Notes under the pieces: model-generated
Told to the model about the DNA's origin: nothing
Database searches by the model: none
Seen by the model: the letters and a program-made list of their open reading frames with translations, nothing else
Translations under genes and position numbers: made by a program
Part shown: positions 7,074 to 10,567 of the stretch, piece after piece
How positions within the stretch are numbered: the stretch's first letter is position 1
Layout of the letters: each line of letters starts with the position of its first letter
Source of the DNA: Bacteroidota bacterium
Lineage (GTDB): Bacteria; Bacteroidota; Bacteroidia; Chitinophagales; UBA2359
NCBI GenBank assembly: GCA_020627525.1
Contig: JAHDGP010000016.1
Coordinates: 1 to 10,567, forward strand
Direction of reading: 5' to 3'
Length of the DNA: 10,567 nucleotides

Positions 7074-8081
7074 ATGCGCACCATTTTTGTCAATTTAATA
7101 GCTTTTATCCTTGTATTGTTGCTTCTTTATTTTGGAACAACAATGTTTCTTAAGAGTTACACTAGATACGGTGAGAGTATTACCGTTGCAGATTTTCGTG
7201 GAATGACTATTAATCAATTAGATGATTATATAAAGAATAAACCACTGAAATACAAGATTATAGACTCTTCTTTCGTTAACAATAAATTACCTGGAGCCAT
7301 TTTGGAGCAATCTCCAGAACCAGGGGAAAAAGTTAAGCGAGATAGAAGGATTTATTTAACCATCAACGCCAAAGTTCCACCCAAGACGGAAGTTCCTGAT
7401 TTAAAAGATTCTTCATTGAAAAATGCTAAAATCCAATTAGAAAACCACGGACTGGTGTTGGGAGAAACGACTTTTCAACCTTGTTTGGGAAAAAATACGG
7501 TTTTGGATATGAAAATTAATGGTAAATCTATTGATTTGGGTTCAAAAATATTTAAGGGAACAGAGGTAGATTTGGTCTTATGTGATGGAATTGGCAATAA
7601 GCCGATTGACGTTCCCGACTTAGTTGGATTAACCTATAAAGAAGCCATCGCTGCCATTCGACTTTCGCAGTTGAGTATAGGAGCCGTTTTTGAAGGCGAC
7701 GATGTCATTTACAAAGAGGCGGCGTTTGTTTACAAGCAAGCCCCTTCTGCAAACGGATTCAATATCATTAAAATTGGAGAGCCGGTAGATTTATTTTTAC
7801 AACAAGAAGCGATCAGCTCAATGGACTTACTGGATGATTCTGGTTTTTCTGATGAATTTGATTTTGAAGAAAAAGAAGAAGTGATCGAAAACAAACCACT
7901 GGACTTTAGTGATCCAACTAAATTACCAGAATCTATAATGAAAAAAGACAGCACTAAAAAAGTTAAAAATGAAATTGAAGGGGAACAAATTGATTTCAAT
8001 AATTTAGACTTTGATAATATTCCAGAAGAATTGATTAAAAAAGACTCGACAAAAACGAAAAAAGATCAACAACCTAATTGA
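7074..8081 (+). CDS. Membrane-anchored PASTA-domain protein with acidic repeated tail
   Basis: PASTA domains bind peptidoglycan fragments or precursors. A short N-terminal segment is followed by one hydrophobic helix (about 4-26, FVNLIAFILVLLLLYFG), so the rest should face the periplasm. Three PASTA domains follow: about 36-98, 105-171 (VPDLKDSSLKNA) and 178-245 (VPDLVGLTYKEA). There is no kinase or transpeptidase domain, unlike PASTA proteins of Gram-positive bacteria. The tail (about 250-335) is acidic and lysine-rich and holds two copies of a short motif, LDFSDPTKLPESIMKKDSTK (276-295) and LDFDNIPEELIKKDSTK (311-327). The start lies two bases after the ligase stop. From memory, ligase-PASTA adjacency is common in Bacteroidota, often followed by an RluD-type pseudouridine synthase gene; here a secreted-protein gene follows instead. 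Its role is probably in cell-wall sensing or assembly; this is inferred from domain and context. Confidence 0.88.
   Translation: MRTIFVNLIAFILVLLLLYFGTTMFLKSYTRYGESITVADFRGMTINQLDDYIKNKPLKYKIIDSSFVNNKLPGAILEQSPEPGEKVKRDRRIYLTINAKVPPKTEVPDLKDSSLKNAKIQLENHGLVLGETTFQPCLGKNTVLDMKINGKSIDLGSKIFKGTEVDLVLCDGIGNKPIDVPDLVGLTYKEAIAAIRLSQLSIGAVFEGDDVIYKEAAFVYKQAPSANGFNIIKIGEPVDLFLQQEAISSMDLLDDSGFSDEFDFEEKEEVIENKPLDFSDPTKLPESIMKKDSTKKVKNEIEGEQIDFNNLDFDNIPEELIKKDSTKTKKDQQPN
7899..8063 (+). repeat. Coding repeat in the PASTA protein tail
   Basis: The segments 7899-7961 and 8004-8063 encode two versions of a motif with the pattern L-D-F-(S/D)-x...P-E-x-(I/L)-(M/I)-K-K-D-S-T-K. The similarity is visible in both protein and DNA. 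A duplicated linear peptide outside the folded PASTA domains suggests a binding or spacer element. Confidence 0.6.
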
Positions 8082-8093
8082 TAAAAATATATA

Positions 8094-10517
8094 ATGAAAT
8101 ATATTCCTTTTATACTATTTGCCCTTGCTTTTTGTATGGATACAAATGCACAGGAAGTACAAAGCGACTTAATTTTTAATAGAGCCTATAGCAACGATTT
8201 TAATTACAAGTCCAATTCAGGATTGACAGAATTATGTAATCAAAATCAAATAAATTTTGAGATTGTTGAGATAATAAAACCAACTTGTGGTGAAGCAGAT
8301 GGTTCCATTACCATCAACATTAATTCAGATGTTTCGGAAAACAAGTTATACCTGAATGATCAATTAATAGACGAAACTGGTGCTTCTGATTACACTTTTA
8401 CGAATGTTGAATCAGGGGCCTACCTTGTAAAAGTAGGTGGAGATGGTGCTGTTAATTGTGAGCAATTTATTACCATAGACGGTATTGATGCTATTCCTTT
8501 GGAGGAAGATAAATTCACCATTACAAATGCATTTTGTGGAAATGGTAAAATTGGAAAAGTCATCACCCCACAATCGGATACAACTTCATTTGCAATATTT
8601 AATTTATCAAATGAAATTGTCGGAACTATTGGTTTGTTTCCTAAATCATTAGAACCAGGAAATTATTATGTGAGGAAAAAAATTGGTGGTTCTACCTGTA
8701 ACTCATATTTTGGTTTTACCATTGAAGATGTTCCTTCAAATGACCTCCCCTTTTTAGAAGATTTTTCAAGAGAAATAATTTATCCAAACCCCAATAAGTG
8801 GGCAGACAAACGCGCATTTGTCAATCGTACTTTTGCCAACTCACCCTACACTTTGGGTGTAGCAACATTGGATGGATTAAATGAATTTGGTCAACCATAC
8901 AGAGTTAATAATCAATTGTTAACTGATACAGCCGATGTTCTAACGAGTAACCCCTTTTGTGGCTTGGATGACTTTGAGGGCGATGCGCTTTATCTTGGTT
9001 TCTTCTACCAACCTCAAGGAATTAGTGATTTTCCTGATGGAACAGATACATTATTTGTAGAAGCATTGGACAGTGAAGACAACTGGCATGAACTTTGGAA
9101 AATCAGTGGTGATTCTGCTACCAACAATACCACTTTTGAAAAAGTAGTTCTGACAATTAAAAACGATTCAACTTTTGAAGACGGTCAAACTTTCTTTTTT
9201 GATGGATTTCAGTTTAGATTTAGAAACACAGCTACCGTTACAGGAATGAATGATCCGTGGCATTTAGATTACATTCGTTTAAATGAAATTGAAAATAACG
9301 TATCTGAAATATCAAATGATATTGCATTTGTATACGATATGCAGCCGCTTTTAAAAAATTACCATTCAATGCCGTGGGATCAGTTTTATGATTTCCAAGA
9401 GCAGGAGTTTGTTGACTCATTGCGTTACATTGTTCGTTTAAATGATGATAATTTAAATTCAGGTATAAATGCTGATGGAAAATATGATATTTTTGAATTG
9501 TGTGATTCCATTCCTATAGAAAGCAGTGATCAATTTAACATCTCAGGAGCAATAGGTGAAGAAATTTCTAAATCTACCCCATTTGATATAAATAATTTAC
9601 CAGACTTAGGAGCTGATAAAGATATTGACCAAGAAGACATTGTTGTGCGTTGCAACTTGAGCTTAGATACAGGTAATGATTTTTTAACTCAAAATGACAC
9701 TTTAGAATACAATCAAATATTTTCTAATTACTTTGCATACGATGACGGAACGGCTGAAAAAGCATATGGGCTTTTAGGTCCAGGAGCACAATTGGCTGTG
9801 AAGTTTGAAACAAATGCACCGACTGTTTTGAGAGGTGTACAAATTTACTTTACCCACATTGTGGGAGATGTTAGTCAAAACAGGTTCAGCATAAAAGCTT
9901 GGCAAAGTCTTGACCAATCAGGAAGTATTGCAAAAGAGGATACCGTATTATTGAGCAAATCAGGCTTAACCCCCTACTACACCAATGAAATTGGCGGTTT
10001 TACCACTTATTTGTTTGAAAGTGATACATTGATCAATGGAACATTCTATGTTGGTTTAGAACAATCCGATGCTGATATTTTAAACATCGGACAAGACATC
10101 AATAATTTGATTCCTTACGATGGAGGATTTGAGGGAGATATGCGACACTTATTTGCAGAGGGAAAAACGTTTTACAATTCAAATGGAATTTGGTCTGAGT
10201 CAATAATTGCGGGTGCTGTGATGATTCGTCCTTTGGTTGGACAAAGAGAAATATTTCAAACAGGAATTTCAAATTTAGAAAAAGTGAAACTAGCCATTTA
10301 TCCAAATCCAACAACAGGATTGTTAAACATTTCAGGAGTAGAAAACATAGCAAATTATCAAGTAAATATTTATGACATGACTGGTAAACATTTACAACAA
10401 TTTGATGGAAGAACCAATCAGATTGATGTATCTAATTTGGCTGCTGGAATGTATATGATCCAACTGACGGATGAGCAGCAAAGAGTTGTTACCAATGATA
10501 AATTTATTAAGCACTAA
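8094..10517 (+). CDS. Secreted T9SS protein with SprB-like repeats and type A C-terminal sorting domain
   Basis: This is a predicted outer-surface or extracellular protein of unknown activity. A signal peptide spans about residues 1-20, ending NAQ. A SprB-like repeat surrounds PTCGEADGSITI (63-74), and a divergent second one may surround C148. Residues 217-397 form a module frequent in Bacteroidota secreted proteins, opening LPFLEDFS and closing HLDYIRLN. A later block around YFAYDDGTAEKAYGL is another common element of these proteins. Residues about 732-807 are a type A sorting domain with the classic YPNPTTG start, an IYDMTGK strand, LAAGMYMIQL, and a basic end, KFIKH. T9SS would remove this domain at the surface and anchor or release the protein. 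No catalytic motif was recognised. It starts 12 bases after the PASTA stop and probably shares its transcript. SprB-type repeats are known from gliding adhesins, but an adhesive role here is only inference. Confidence 0.88.
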   Translation: MKYIPFILFALAFCMDTNAQEVQSDLIFNRAYSNDFNYKSNSGLTELCNQNQINFEIVEIIKPTCGEADGSITININSDVSENKLYLNDQLIDETGASDYTFTNVESGAYLVKVGGDGAVNCEQFITIDGIDAIPLEEDKFTITNAFCGNGKIGKVITPQSDTTSFAIFNLSNEIVGTIGLFPKSLEPGNYYVRKKIGGSTCNSYFGFTIEDVPSNDLPFLEDFSREIIYPNPNKWADKRAFVNRTFANSPYTLGVATLDGLNEFGQPYRVNNQLLTDTADVLTSNPFCGLDDFEGDALYLGFFYQPQGISDFPDGTDTLFVEALDSEDNWHELWKISGDSATNNTTFEKVVLTIKNDSTFEDGQTFFFDGFQFRFRNTATVTGMNDPWHLDYIRLNEIENNVSEISNDIAFVYDMQPLLKNYHSMPWDQFYDFQEQEFVDSLRYIVRLNDDNLNSGINADGKYDIFELCDSIPIESSDQFNISGAIGEEISKSTPFDINNLPDLGADKDIDQEDIVVRCNLSLDTGNDFLTQNDTLEYNQIFSNYFAYDDGTAEKAYGLLGPGAQLAVKFETNAPTVLRGVQIYFTHIVGDVSQNRFSIKAWQSLDQSGSIAKEDTVLLSKSGLTPYYTNEIGGFTTYLFESDTLINGTFYVGLEQSDADILNIGQDINNLIPYDGGFEGDMRHLFAEGKTFYNSNGIWSESIIAGAVMIRPLVGQREIFQTGISNLEKVKLAIYPNPTTGLLNISGVENIANYQVNIYDMTGKHLQQFDGRTNQIDVSNLAAGMYMIQLTDEQQRVVTNDKFIKH

Positions 10518-10537
10518 TTTATTTTTTTAATTTTTTG

Positions 10538-10567
10538 TTGAATTTTTGGAAATTAGAGATATTTTCG
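10538..10567 (+). promoter_or_regulatory. Candidate promoter for a gene beyond the window
   Basis: TATTTTCG (10560-10567) matches TAnnTTTG at all fixed positions but one. A TTG at 10538-10540 lies 19 bases upstream as a possible -33 element. It sits after the last stop codon, so it would serve the next gene on the + strand. The surrounding sequence is almost all A and T, so chance is a real possibility. Confidence 0.25.

Noticed and set aside
10518..10548. T-rich stretch after the last gene as a terminator
   Set aside because: It has several T-runs but no stem before them.

Overview
The window looks like a chromosomal segment from an AT-rich Bacteroidota, most likely Saprospiria or Saprospiraceae. 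Evidence for this is: signal peptides ending in Ala-Gln; a type IX secretion (T9SS) C-terminal sorting domain; SprB-like repeats; secreted-protein modules typical of the phylum; a TAnnTTTG-type promoter; little use of Shine-Dalgarno sites; and a D-Ala-D-Ala ligase followed by a PASTA protein. All genes are on the + strand. I saw no RNA gene, CRISPR array, transposase or phage gene.

Layout. Positions 3-29 may be the last codons of an upstream secreted protein. Positions 30-294 are AT-rich and non-coding, ending in overlapping dyads just before a start codon. Positions 295-4165 encode one large secreted M36 (fungalysin-type) zinc metallopeptidase. It is split by a frameshift near 2801-2821 into a complete catalytic part (295-2844) and a C-terminal part open from 2801 to 4165, which holds a jelly-roll domain, a Bacteroidota-specific module and two dockerin-like calcium loops. 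Positions 4166-4386 are intergenic, with a 28-base direct repeat and a long imperfect hairpin.

Positions 4387-10517 are a tight three-gene run with gaps of 2 and 12 bases. The first gene is a double-length D-alanine--D-alanine ligase made of two fused ligase units. The second is a membrane-anchored protein with three PASTA domains and an acidic repeated tail. The third is a secreted T9SS protein with SprB-like repeats and a canonical type A sorting domain. The remaining 50 bases may hold the next promoter.

The ligase would make the D-Ala-D-Ala (or related) end of peptidoglycan precursors in the cytoplasm. The PASTA protein could bind peptidoglycan or its precursors in the periplasm. The third product should be exported to the cell surface. 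The most notable point is the ligase fusion: its two active sites deviate from the E. coli DdlB consensus at different, complementary positions, and the second unit has the Tyr-to-Phe change associated with D-Ala-D-lactate ligases.
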